DNA of 6,360 nt from Prevotellaceae bacterium (GCA_031259225.1 JAIRLT010000257.1:1-6360), one strand, 5' to 3'. Positions 1 through 6,340 are shown, counted from the first letter of the stretch. Notes: generated by a model from the letters alone, not told the origin. A program made the numbers and translations.

Positions 1-530
1 GCGGCATGAGTTTTACGTTTATCAAGGCGCAGGGCGGGAAAATCGGCAACTCCATTTGCGAAGACGACCAACAACAATTGGCGCTGGATATTCTGAAAAA
101 AGCAAAAGAGTTGGGCGTAGCGGTTTATTTACCGGAAAAAGTGTTGATAGCCGATGCTTTCAGCAATGAAGCGCAAACGCAAATTTGCAACATCAACGAA
201 ATTCCCGATAATTGGGAAGGCGTAGACGCTGCGGCGCCTGTAGAAGAATGGAAAGAAGTGATTTTGGCTTCAAAAACAATTCTATGGAACGGACCTGTAG
301 GCGTATTCGAAATACCCAAATTTGCCAATGGTACCAAAGCAGTGGCGCAAATGGTCGCCGACGCTACTGTGAAAGGCGCTTATTCTTTAGTTGGCGGGGG
401 CGACAGCGTGGCAGCCGTTAATCAAATGGGCTTTGCCGACAAGGTAAGTTATGTTTCCACCGGCGGCGGCGCATTGCTCGAATACATGGAAGGCATTGAA
501 TTGCCCGGCATCAAAGCAATTAAGAATTAA
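1..530 (+). CDS. pgk: Phosphoglycerate kinase, C-terminal part (5' end outside window)
   Basis: Glycolytic enzyme of the cytoplasm that transfers a phosphate between 1,3-bisphosphoglycerate and ADP, giving 3-phosphoglycerate and ATP. The visible 174 residues (counted from the Met codon at base 6) are the nucleotide-binding C-terminal domain: FIKAQGGKIGNS at residues 5-16, KTILWNGPVGVFE at 90-102, the nucleotide-loop signature GGGDSVAAVN at 130-139 and STGGGALLE at 151-159. PGKs are usually about 390-420 aa, so more than half lies upstream. The Met at base 6 is internal: the preceding codon, GGC at 3-5, continues the frame and matches the family's Gly-Gly-Met context. The segment usually written GLDIGP reads GVDAAAP here (residues 72-78). 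The last codons (Ile-Lys-Asn) and the TAA stop are made of AATTAAG repeat units that run into the spacer. Identity is certain; completeness upstream cannot be judged. Confidence 0.97.
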   Translation, partial: GMSFTFIKAQGGKIGNSICEDDQQQLALDILKKAKELGVAVYLPEKVLIADAFSNEAQTQICNINEIPDNWEGVDAAAPVEEWKEVILASKTILWNGPVGVFEIPKFANGTKAVAQMVADATVKGAYSLVGGGDSVAAVNQMGFADKVSYVSTGGGALLEYMEGIELPGIKAIKN

Positions 531-552
531 GAATTAGGAATTAAGAATTGGC
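518..552. repeat. Five tandem AATTAAG-type heptads across the pgk stop codon
   Basis: Five consecutive 7-base units can be read: AATTAAG (518-524), AATTAAG (525-531), AATTAGG (532-538), AATTAAG (539-545) and AATTGGC (546-552). The array starts within the pgk reading frame and supplies its last three codons and stop, then continues into the spacer. A two-unit version in the opposite orientation lies at 6300-6313. Function is unknown; it could be an intergenic repeat that expanded by slippage or the edge of a dispersed repeat family. Confidence 0.8.
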
Positions 553-558
553 TGGCGC
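539..558 (+). repeat. Dispersed repeat motif, left copy
   Basis: The 20 bases AATTAAGAATTGGCTGGCGC match the reverse complement of 6294-6313 at 19 of 20 positions; the one difference is G versus A at the twelfth base. The copy joins the last two heptads of the tandem array to a TGGCGC tail. Similarity stops at TGGCGC, and the following bases (TACTATAC) are unlike those beside the right copy. Together the two copies bracket the sppA-ispG block in inverted orientation. Confidence 0.75.
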
Positions 559-564
559 TACTAT

Positions 565-584
565 ACAAATCTGTGTTCATTTGT
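565..584. repeat. Weak AT-rich hairpin before sppA
   Basis: ACAAAT (565-570) and ATTTGT (579-584) are perfect complements around the 8-base loop CTGTGTTC. A 6-bp AT-rich stem is weak and has no T-tract after it, so it is not a convincing terminator for pgk. It lies 21 bases upstream of the sppA start, so a role in the sppA leader is possible but not shown. Confidence 0.35.
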
Positions 585-589
585 GGGAA

Positions 590-605
590 CTAAAATAATA
601 AAACA
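590..605 (+). promoter_or_regulatory. A-rich translation leader of sppA
   Basis: The 16 bases before the sppA ATG are almost entirely A and T (CTAAAATAATAAAACA) and contain no GGAGG-like Shine-Dalgarno motif. A-rich, SD-less leaders are usual in Bacteroidota, so this supports the ATG at 606 as the start. No promoter could be fixed with confidence in this spacer. Confidence 0.4.
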
Positions 606-2363
606 ATGAAAAATTTCTTCAAAATGGTTTTAGCCTCGTTCGTCGGGGTATTGATTGCCGGGATTATCGGTATTATCATGTTAATTTCCGTTGTGGGGGC
701 TATTAGCAGCCTCTTTTCACCCGCTACGGAACCGGTAACAATCAAACCGAATACTATTTTCCGCATCATGCTTGACCATCCGGTGGCAGAGCGCACGAAG
801 AGCGGGCAATTGGAAGTTGGACTTACCGCTGTTTCCATGACCCATTATACCGGATTGAACGATATTTTAAAAACCATTAACCATGCCGCCGTTGACCCCC
901 ATATTAAAATGGTGTATTTAGACCTTAGCGAATTGCAAGCAGGCAGGACGCATGTAGAAGAAATCCGGGCGGCGTTGGAGAAATTCAAGGAAGCGGGGAA
1001 ACCGATTATTGCCTATGGCGACAATTACTCGCAATCGGCGTATTACCTGGCGACCGTTGCCGATAAGATTTATTTGAACCCTTTCGGCGACGCGGCTTTG
1101 ACGGGATTGAGCGCCGAAGTGATGTTTTATAAAGGGCTGCTGGACAAATTGCAAATAGAAGTGCAGATTGTTCGTCACGGCAAATTCAAAAGTGCAGTAG
1201 AGCCGTTCATCACCGATAAAATGAGCGACGAAAACCGCGAGCAATACCTGACCTTTATCAATACTATTTGGGGATACCAGTTGGAAAAAATTTGCCACGC
1301 ACGGCAAATTGACCGTAAGAAAATACATTCGTTAATTGATAACTTAGAATTACTGACAGCGCAGGACGCCTTGAACAACGGGCTGGTGGACGCTTTATTC
1401 TATAAGGATGAATTATTGGGCGAATTGTGCGAATTATCCGGCGTTACCTCCGAAGACGAACTGGAAATAGTGGATGTGGACGACTACATAAAAGTGGCGC
1501 GCAAACAAGCCGCCAGCCGCCAACGAATTGCCATAGTATATGCCGACGGCGAAATCAGCATGGGCAAGGGCGGAACGGAAATTGCCGCATGGAATTTTGC
1601 CAATACCTTGCGTGCTATCCGCAACGACGATGCTATCAAAGCGGTGGTTTTCCGCGTAAATTCGCCGGGCGGCAGCGCACAGGCGTCGGAAATAATTGCC
1701 CGCGAACTGTCTTTACTGAAAGCGGAAAAACCGGTGGTCGTATCCATGGGCAATTACGCGGCTTCCGGCGGTTACTGGATTTCCGTGCCTGCCGATAAAA
1801 TCATTGTGAACCCTACTTCGCTCACCGGTTCTATCGGCGTGTTTGGTGTGATACCCAACATCAAGAAAGGGCTGAATAATCATTTGGGCATTACGATTGA
1901 CGAGGCAAAAAGCAATACAGCCGCCGATTATCCGAGTATCACGCGGCAGATGACTACGCGTGAACGGGAAGCAACGCAGGCAACAGTAGAGTTTATCTAT
2001 TCGCAATTTATCGATAAAGTAGCGGCTGCCCGTAATATTCCGGCTGCACAAGTGGACGAAATAGGGCAAGGACGGATATGGAGCGGCATTGACGCCGTGA
2101 AACTCGGCTTAGCCGACGAGTTGGGCGGCATCACCGAAGCCATTGCGGAAGCCGCAGCGTTAGCCGATTTGGAAAATTACCGCCTCATTGAACTGCCGGC
2201 GGAAAAAACGCCGCTTGAACAAATCATGGCATCATTAACGAATGGGAGTATTGCCGTAAAAGTGCAAGCGCCGGAACAGATACAAACGATGGAACATTTT
2301 CTTCAAGGAATAACGGAACCCGGCGTGTATGCCCGTTTACCTTACGATATAACGGTTAATTAA
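606..2363 (+). CDS. sppA: Signal peptide peptidase SppA, 67K type (protease IV)
   Basis: Membrane-anchored serine protease (MEROPS family S49) that cleaves leftover signal peptides at the inner membrane, with the catalytic domains on the periplasmic side. The 585-residue length fits the long, 67K class with two tandem S49 domains. One N-terminal membrane segment spans about residues 7-33. The N-terminal S49 domain (about 100-265) holds GKFKSAVEPF, whose Lys195 corresponds to the general base Lys209 of E. coli SppA. The C-terminal domain (about 305-515) holds NSPGGS (352-357), NYAASGGYW with the nucleophile Ser387 (E. coli Ser409) and TGSIGVFG (407-414). Both members of the Ser-Lys dyad are present, so the enzyme should be active. 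A tail of about 65 residues follows the second domain. First gene of a four-gene block; the next gene starts 5 bases after its stop. Start ATG at 606 places the charged MKNFFK directly before the membrane segment. Confidence 0.97.
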   Translation: MKNFFKMVLASFVGVLIAGIIGIIMLISVVGAISSLFSPATEPVTIKPNTIFRIMLDHPVAERTKSGQLEVGLTAVSMTHYTGLNDILKTINHAAVDPHIKMVYLDLSELQAGRTHVEEIRAALEKFKEAGKPIIAYGDNYSQSAYYLATVADKIYLNPFGDAALTGLSAEVMFYKGLLDKLQIEVQIVRHGKFKSAVEPFITDKMSDENREQYLTFINTIWGYQLEKICHARQIDRKKIHSLIDNLELLTAQDALNNGLVDALFYKDELLGELCELSGVTSEDELEIVDVDDYIKVARKQAASRQRIAIVYADGEISMGKGGTEIAAWNFANTLRAIRNDDAIKAVVFRVNSPGGSAQASEIIARELSLLKAEKPVVVSMGNYAASGGYWISVPADKIIVNPTSLTGSIGVFGVIPNIKKGLNNHLGITIDEAKSNTAADYPSITRQMTTREREATQATVEFIYSQFIDKVAAARNIPAAQVDEIGQGRIWSGIDAVKLGLADELGGITEAIAEAAALADLENYRLIELPAEKTPLEQIMASLTNGSIAVKVQAPEQIQTMEHFLQGITEPGVYARLPYDITVN

Positions 2364-2368
2364 GCCAC

Positions 2369-4210
2369 ATGAGAAATAGTATCTTTGAAAAAATTGCGTA
2401 TGGACTTGCCGCTGCGGTGTTTTCATTATTCCTTTGCAGCCGTTGCGCCAACACGCAAGCAGGACCTTCGGGTGGTCCGAAAGATACCATTCCGCCGGTA
2501 TTGCTTAAAACAACGCCGAAAACAAACGCCACTTATTTCTCCGGTAAAAAAGTCGAGCTGGCGTTCAACGAATATATCGCCTTAAAGGAAATATCGAAAA
2601 ATGTAGTGATGTCCCCGCCATCGTTGCGGAAACCATTGGTGCAAAGGCGAGGGAAAAACATACAAGTTGTTTTTCAAGATACCTTGTGGCAAAATAAAAC
2701 CTATACGATAGACTTCGGAAATGCGTTAGCAGATAATAACGAAGGCAATTTATATCCCCCCTATAAGTTTGTTTTTTCTACCGGAGGCACCATTGACAGC
2801 ATGGCGTTCACCGGCGTCGTGCGCGACGCTTATACGCTGGATCCGGTAGAAAATACAGCGGTGATGCTCTACGAAAACTTGTCCGATTCGGCAGTGTACA
2901 AAGAATTACCGATAGCCATTGCCCGCACGGACAGTTGGGGGTATTTCAGTTTGCAGAACGTTGCGCCGCGAGCGTATCACATGTATGCGTTGGAAGATAA
3001 AAATTCCAATTACCGCTACGATCCGGGAAACGAAAAAATAGCTTTTTTAGATACGCTGGTAATCCCCGAACATACCGTTTCCATGTTGCCGGTGATAACG
3101 GACAGCAAAGACACGGCGGCGTTGGAAGCGCGACCGGTAGAACGGCTGTTGTTGATTTCTGCCGAGAATGTACGCAAACAATTCTTAGTGGAATATCCGC
3201 AATTGGAAAAACGGAAATTCCAATTGGTATTCAATCAACACTACCCGGTGATTACGTGCTTTCAAATAGAGGGCATCAACGAGCCGGACTATACAATAGA
3301 ATACAGCCGCTTTCGCGATACGCTTACCTATTGGCTCACCGGCGCAACGGTTCCCGATACTTTACGTGCAACGATAGAATATCTCAAAACCGATTCGTTA
3401 AATAATTTATCGCCTATCGACGCCAATTTACAGTTCTCCCTGAAAAAAGAAGATCAGGCGCAACAAGAAAAAGACAAAAAAAATAAAAATGACACGGTAA
3501 CGGAAATTCCGAAATTGCAACCGAAAATCAATTTTTCCGAACAGCTTGGAATGCGCCGTGGCATTAGTGTTGCGTTTAACGCATTGCCCGTAAAAATAGA
3601 TACGGCGAAAATAAACTTGTTCAAAATAGACGAAAAAAACAACCGCACCAAAGAAGCTTTCCGGTGGCTGTCCGATACTGCGTCACGGTTGCGTTTCTAT
3701 GTGCAGGCGAAATGGGTAACCATAACCGAGTATGAACTGGAAGTGTTGCCGGATGCCTTTTCCGACATTTACGGCTTAGTGAACGACACCATCGTAAATA
3801 AATTTACCACGCCCAACCCCGACAAATTTTGCCACATTACATTTGACCTGTCCAACGTCTCGTCGCACTATATTTTGCAGTTGCTAAACGAGAAAAAAGA
3901 CCGCGTACTGCGGGAAACGCTCATTGATAAAGCAGGGAAAGTATTATTCGATTATTTGCCATCGGGAGATTATGTGGTGCGGTTTATTGAAGACGCCAAC
4001 CAAAACGGCGTATGGGACGCATGCAAAATGGAAACGAAAACACAACCCGAAAAAGTAACGCTCATGCGGTTTTCGGATGCATCGGAAATACTTCATTTGC
4101 GTGAAAATTCAGAAGTGGAACAAAGCGTGGATATGGGAAAATTATTTACCCCCTTTCCGGCAACACAGGAAACAATAGCCCTTGACGGCAATACCGGCGA
4201 TGAAAAGTAG
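2369..4210 (+). CDS. Exported Ig-like (Big_5/SbsA-type) domain protein
   Basis: Envelope protein of unknown specific function. The N-terminus has a hydrophobic segment (about residues 9-23) followed by two cysteines, Cys23 and Cys26, then GPSGGPKDTIPP (32-43), the usual entry into a bacterial Ig-like Big_5 domain (about 40-140). Next comes a carboxypeptidase-regulatory/CNA-B-like beta-sandwich (about 146-235, with GVVRDAYTLDPV and GYFSLQNVAP). The middle contains a highly charged linker (about 358-375, rich in Lys, Glu, Gln), a second Big_5-like stretch (about 385-482) and a C-terminal beta-sandwich (about 488-567). Two similar acidic loops, EDKNSNYRYD (209-218) and EDANQNGVWD (541-550), close the two sandwiches. 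Family members are usually lipoproteins; here neither cysteine has a good lipobox (Arg or Leu at -1), so lipidation is doubtful. Starts 5 bases after sppA; its last 11 bases overlap the next gene. A structural or surface role is inferred; no enzymatic motif is visible. Confidence 0.85.
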   Translation: MRNSIFEKIAYGLAAAVFSLFLCSRCANTQAGPSGGPKDTIPPVLLKTTPKTNATYFSGKKVELAFNEYIALKEISKNVVMSPPSLRKPLVQRRGKNIQVVFQDTLWQNKTYTIDFGNALADNNEGNLYPPYKFVFSTGGTIDSMAFTGVVRDAYTLDPVENTAVMLYENLSDSAVYKELPIAIARTDSWGYFSLQNVAPRAYHMYALEDKNSNYRYDPGNEKIAFLDTLVIPEHTVSMLPVITDSKDTAALEARPVERLLLISAENVRKQFLVEYPQLEKRKFQLVFNQHYPVITCFQIEGINEPDYTIEYSRFRDTLTYWLTGATVPDTLRATIEYLKTDSLNNLSPIDANLQFSLKKEDQAQQEKDKKNKNDTVTEIPKLQPKINFSEQLGMRRGISVAFNALPVKIDTAKINLFKIDEKNNRTKEAFRWLSDTASRLRFYVQAKWVTITEYELEVLPDAFSDIYGLVNDTIVNKFTTPNPDKFCHITFDLSNVSSHYILQLLNEKKDRVLRETLIDKAGKVLFDYLPSGDYVVRFIEDANQNGVWDACKMETKTQPEKVTLMRFSDASEILHLRENSEVEQSVDMGKLFTPFPATQETIALDGNTGDEK

Positions 4211-4856
4211 AAAAATAAGCATCTTTATTATTTGCTGTTGCTTGGCGGGTAGCAAAGCAGCGGCACAACATTTCATAGGCGTAACAAGCGGATACGGTCT
4301 CAATACAATATCTTCGACAAGGAATGAAGATTTAGGCAATGTCAATAGTTTCAAAAATTACGGATTGACCTATAAATACTACAGCGGTAAATGGGTAGGC
4401 ATCCAAGTCGGTATAAACTATGCCGAAAAGGGATACTTGCGCTACGCAAGAGCGTACTACGACCAGCAAGACCTCGAAAAAGGCTATGACCTCGTAGATA
4501 TATCGTCGCAACGTTTTCAAATGGTGGATGTGCCGTTCGTCACGCAGTTTCACTATGAATTGTGGCGAATACGCGCCATGGCTAATGCCGGCATCTACGG
4601 CTCCTATATCCTGCGTTCGCAAAGCGTCGCACTGCATCCGGACTTTCAGCCGGACAACTTCGATTTTAATAAATTCGACTATGGATTACGCTTTGGCGCC
4701 GGCTTCGCATTCATGCTGCACCCGTTGGAAATACAACTGGATTTTGCCTATTCCATCGGGCTGGGATATGTCTACGACCCCAATATTCAAGGCTACACCG
4801 TTTACAACCGCCTTTCCCAAATGCTGCTCTCGGCGACGGTATTTTTTGTTTTGTAA
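4200..4856 (+). CDS. Small outer membrane beta-barrel protein (PorT-like family)
   Basis: Predicted outer membrane protein of 218 residues, resembling the Bacteroidota family of 8-10-stranded barrels often annotated as porin or PorT family (OMP_b-brl_2). Residues 1-22 look like a type I signal peptide: MKSRK, hydrophobic core to Gly17, then Ala20-Ala-Ala22 before Gln23. The mature part alternates aromatic or hydrophobic strands with polar turns, for example YGLTYKYY (54-61), VGIQVGINYAEKGY (66-79), VDVPFVTQFHYEL (109-121), YGLRFGAGFAF (161-171) and IQLDFAYSIGLGY (178-190), and ends with the hydrophobic, aromatic LLSATVFFVL expected of a terminal barrel strand. I chose ATG at 4200 over an in-frame TTG at 4182 because ATG gives a compact signal peptide. 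It overlaps the upstream gene by 11 bases, and its TAA stop overlaps the ispG start (TAATG). Substrate or partner is unknown; membership in the type IX secretion system cannot be concluded from this similarity. Confidence 0.85.
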   Translation: MKSRKISIFIICCCLAGSKAAAQHFIGVTSGYGLNTISSTRNEDLGNVNSFKNYGLTYKYYSGKWVGIQVGINYAEKGYLRYARAYYDQQDLEKGYDLVDISSQRFQMVDVPFVTQFHYELWRIRAMANAGIYGSYILRSQSVALHPDFQPDNFDFNKFDYGLRFGAGFAFMLHPLEIQLDFAYSIGLGYVYDPNIQGYTVYNRLSQMLLSATVFFVL

Positions 4857-6193
4857 TGAATACTCCCCCCATTTACCAACGGCGCAAAACCAATGAAGTG
4901 CTTATTGGAGGCGTTGCTATGGGCGGAAACCAACCGGTTCGCGTGCAAACCATGTGCAATACCCCCACGCATGATATCGATGCTTCGGTGCGGCAATGCA
5001 AGCAGGTAGCGCAAGCCGGCGCCGATTATGTACGCCTTACCACACAAGGATTGCGGGAGGTAGAAGCATTAGCCGGGATTAAACGGCAACTGCGCCGCGA
5101 CGGTTTTTTCATTCCGCTAATTGCCGATGTACATTTTAATGCCAACGTCGCGCTGGCGGCGGCAGCGGTGGCAGACAAGGTACGTATCAATCCCGGAAAC
5201 TTTGCGCAAACAGACGCTGAGATTATGCAAAAATTTGTGGAATTACTGCACTGCTGCCGGCAATACCAAACCGCCCTGCGCATCGGTGTGAACCATGGTT
5301 CGCTTGCCGGGCGGGTGGTGGAACGTTACGGCGATACGCCCGAAGGCATGGTAGCGTCGGCAATGGAACTGCTGCGTATTTGCCGGCGCGAAAATTTTTC
5401 ACAAACGGTCGTATCCATGAAATCGAGCAATACGCGCATAATGGTGGCGGCATACCGTTTGTTGGCGGCGCAAATGGAAGAGGAAGCGATGACTTACCCG
5501 CTCCATCTGGGCGTTACCGAAGCCGGCGACGGCATGGACGGGCGGATAAAATCGGCGGTTGGTATTGGCGTATTGCTTTCCGAAGGCTATGGCGACACCA
5601 TTCGCGTGTCGCTCACAGAACCGCCGGAAAATGAAATTCCCGTAGCGAAAACATTGGTGCGTTTGGCTGTACAATACCCCTACGCTTCAAAAACAATGCA
5701 CGAAAAACAGGACAAGATAACTTGCCATTGCGCTGCTGCAACGACCGAAGAACTGTGGTTGCAAGCTGCCTGCAAGGCAGCCCCGCTATTGCTTGACGGT
5801 TATGCCGGCGACCTGCAACTGTCCGCCACTGTTGCCGGCAAAAAGTTGCCGGGCGCGCAGGCGGAAGAAATTGCCCTCGCTATTTTGCAAGCCACGCGCG
5901 TACGCTTCACCAAGCCCGAATACATTGCCTGCCCGGGCTGCGGGCGCACCCTGTTCGATTTGCAAAAGGCATTGGCGGATGTACGCGCCGCCACAGCACA
6001 CTTAGCCGGGACAAAAATTGCCGTGATGGGTTGCATTGTAAATGGACCCGGCGAAATGGCTGACGCCGATTTCGGCTATGTAGGCGCCGGTCCCGGAAAA
6101 ATTACCCTCTACAAAGGCAAAGAAGTAGTCAAAAAAAACATTCCCGAAAAAGAAGCTGTAAAGGAATTGCTGCGGCTGGTAGAAGAGCGGTAG
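4856..6193 (+). CDS. ispG: 4-hydroxy-3-methylbut-2-enyl diphosphate synthase IspG (GcpE), shortened three-domain form
   Basis: Cytoplasmic 4Fe-4S enzyme of the MEP isoprenoid pathway; it reductively opens the ring of MEcPP to give HMBPP. The N-terminal TIM barrel (about residues 5-262) shows VQTMCNTPTHDIDAS (30-44), ADYVRLTTQG (56-65), ADVHFNANVAL (90-100), RINPGN (110-115), RIGVNHGSL (142-150), GVTEAGDGMDGRIKSAVGIG (219-238) and GDTIRVSL (246-253). The Fe-S domain (about 355-445) carries CPGCGRTLFDL with Cys359 and Cys362, and MGCIVNGPGE with Cys393 and Glu400, the four cluster ligands at the E. coli spacing. The enzyme is 445 aa: longer than E. coli (372 aa) but far shorter than the roughly 600-660 aa usual in Bacteroidota, because the central A* domain is reduced to about 90 residues (264-356). 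ATG 4856 overlaps the preceding stop by 1 base, suggesting translational coupling. Last gene of the block. Identity is very secure and all ligands are present, so I expect activity. Confidence 0.97.
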   Translation: MNTPPIYQRRKTNEVLIGGVAMGGNQPVRVQTMCNTPTHDIDASVRQCKQVAQAGADYVRLTTQGLREVEALAGIKRQLRRDGFFIPLIADVHFNANVALAAAAVADKVRINPGNFAQTDAEIMQKFVELLHCCRQYQTALRIGVNHGSLAGRVVERYGDTPEGMVASAMELLRICRRENFSQTVVSMKSSNTRIMVAAYRLLAAQMEEEAMTYPLHLGVTEAGDGMDGRIKSAVGIGVLLSEGYGDTIRVSLTEPPENEIPVAKTLVRLAVQYPYASKTMHEKQDKITCHCAAATTEELWLQAACKAAPLLLDGYAGDLQLSATVAGKKLPGAQAEEIALAILQATRVRFTKPEYIACPGCGRTLFDLQKALADVRAATAHLAGTKIAVMGCIVNGPGEMADADFGYVGAGPGKITLYKGKEVVKKNIPEKEAVKELLRLVEER

Positions 6194-6250
6194 CATTAAT
6201 CAAGGTTGCACAAAGAAATCTTAATGATAGCAGGGCATAGCATTAGTTCT

Positions 6251-6269
6251 GACGAGGTTTAACCTCGTC
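6251..6269. repeat. Strong inverted repeat downstream of ispG
   Basis: GACGAGGTT (6251-6259) and AACCTCGTC (6261-6269) are perfect complements around a single T, so in RNA at least 8 base pairs could form with a 3-base loop. It begins 58 bases after the ispG stop. No T-tract follows on the + strand (the next bases are CTAACGCG), so it is not a classical intrinsic terminator. It may instead stabilise the 3' end of the transcript or belong to a dispersed intergenic repeat family. Confidence 0.6.
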
Positions 6270-6293
6270 CTAACGCGTGGGGATGGAGGCGGC

Positions 6294-6313
6294 GCGCCAG
6301 CTAATTCTTAATT
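6294..6313 (-). repeat. Dispersed repeat motif, right (inverted) copy
   Basis: Read on the - strand this is AATTAAGAATTAGCTGGCGC, identical at 19 of 20 positions to 539-558. It holds two of the 7-base units and the TGGCGC tail. On the + strand it is preceded by a G-rich stretch (6278-6293) and followed by AAAGATTTCA repeats. No coding sequence is seen between 6194 and 6360. Confidence 0.75.
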
Positions 6314-6314
6314 T

Positions 6315-6340
6315 AAAGATTTCAAAATTCAAAGATTTCA
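6315..6340. repeat. AAAGATTTCA direct repeats
   Basis: Two identical 10-base copies of AAAGATTTCA (6315-6324 and 6331-6340) are separated by AAATTC. The stretch looks like a short degenerate AT-rich tandem repeat directly adjoining the right copy of the dispersed motif. No function can be assigned. Confidence 0.6.

Noticed and set aside
6..530. ATG at base 6 as the true start of a short PGK-like protein
   Set aside because: The frame continues upstream (GGC before ATG), and the Met sits in the middle of a conserved PGK motif, so the gene is cut by the window edge.
548..583. Bacteroidota-type promoter (TTG at 548-550, TTCATTTG at 576-583) before sppA
   Set aside because: The -7 element has a mismatch to TAnnTTTG and the spacing of 25 bases is longer than the usual about 19-21, so it is not convincing.
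531..605. Riboswitch, small RNA or attachment site in the pgk-sppA spacer
   Set aside because: Only 75 bases, mostly repeat sequence and a weak stem; no known RNA motif is recognisable.
918..1328. 136-aa open frame on the - strand inside sppA
   Set aside because: It lies wholly within a strongly conserved gene in the opposite strand and its translation shows no recognisable motif; the same applies to other antisense frames in the window.
3476..3483. Possible frameshift at an A8 run in the Ig-like gene
   Set aside because: The frame is open on both sides, the protein has domains of the same family before and after it, and the run encodes part of a Lys-rich linker.
4182..4199. TTG at 4182 as start of the barrel protein
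   Set aside because: It would add six residues before a complete signal peptide; ATG at 4200 gives a normal one and a short overlap.
4200..4856. Assignment of the barrel protein as PorT of the type IX secretion system
   Set aside because: Only general barrel features are visible and no other type IX component is nearby.
6194..6232. CATTAA (6194-6199) / TTAATG (6221-6226) hairpin as terminator after ispG
   Set aside because: A 6-bp AT-only-type stem with a 21-base loop and no T-tract is not meaningful.
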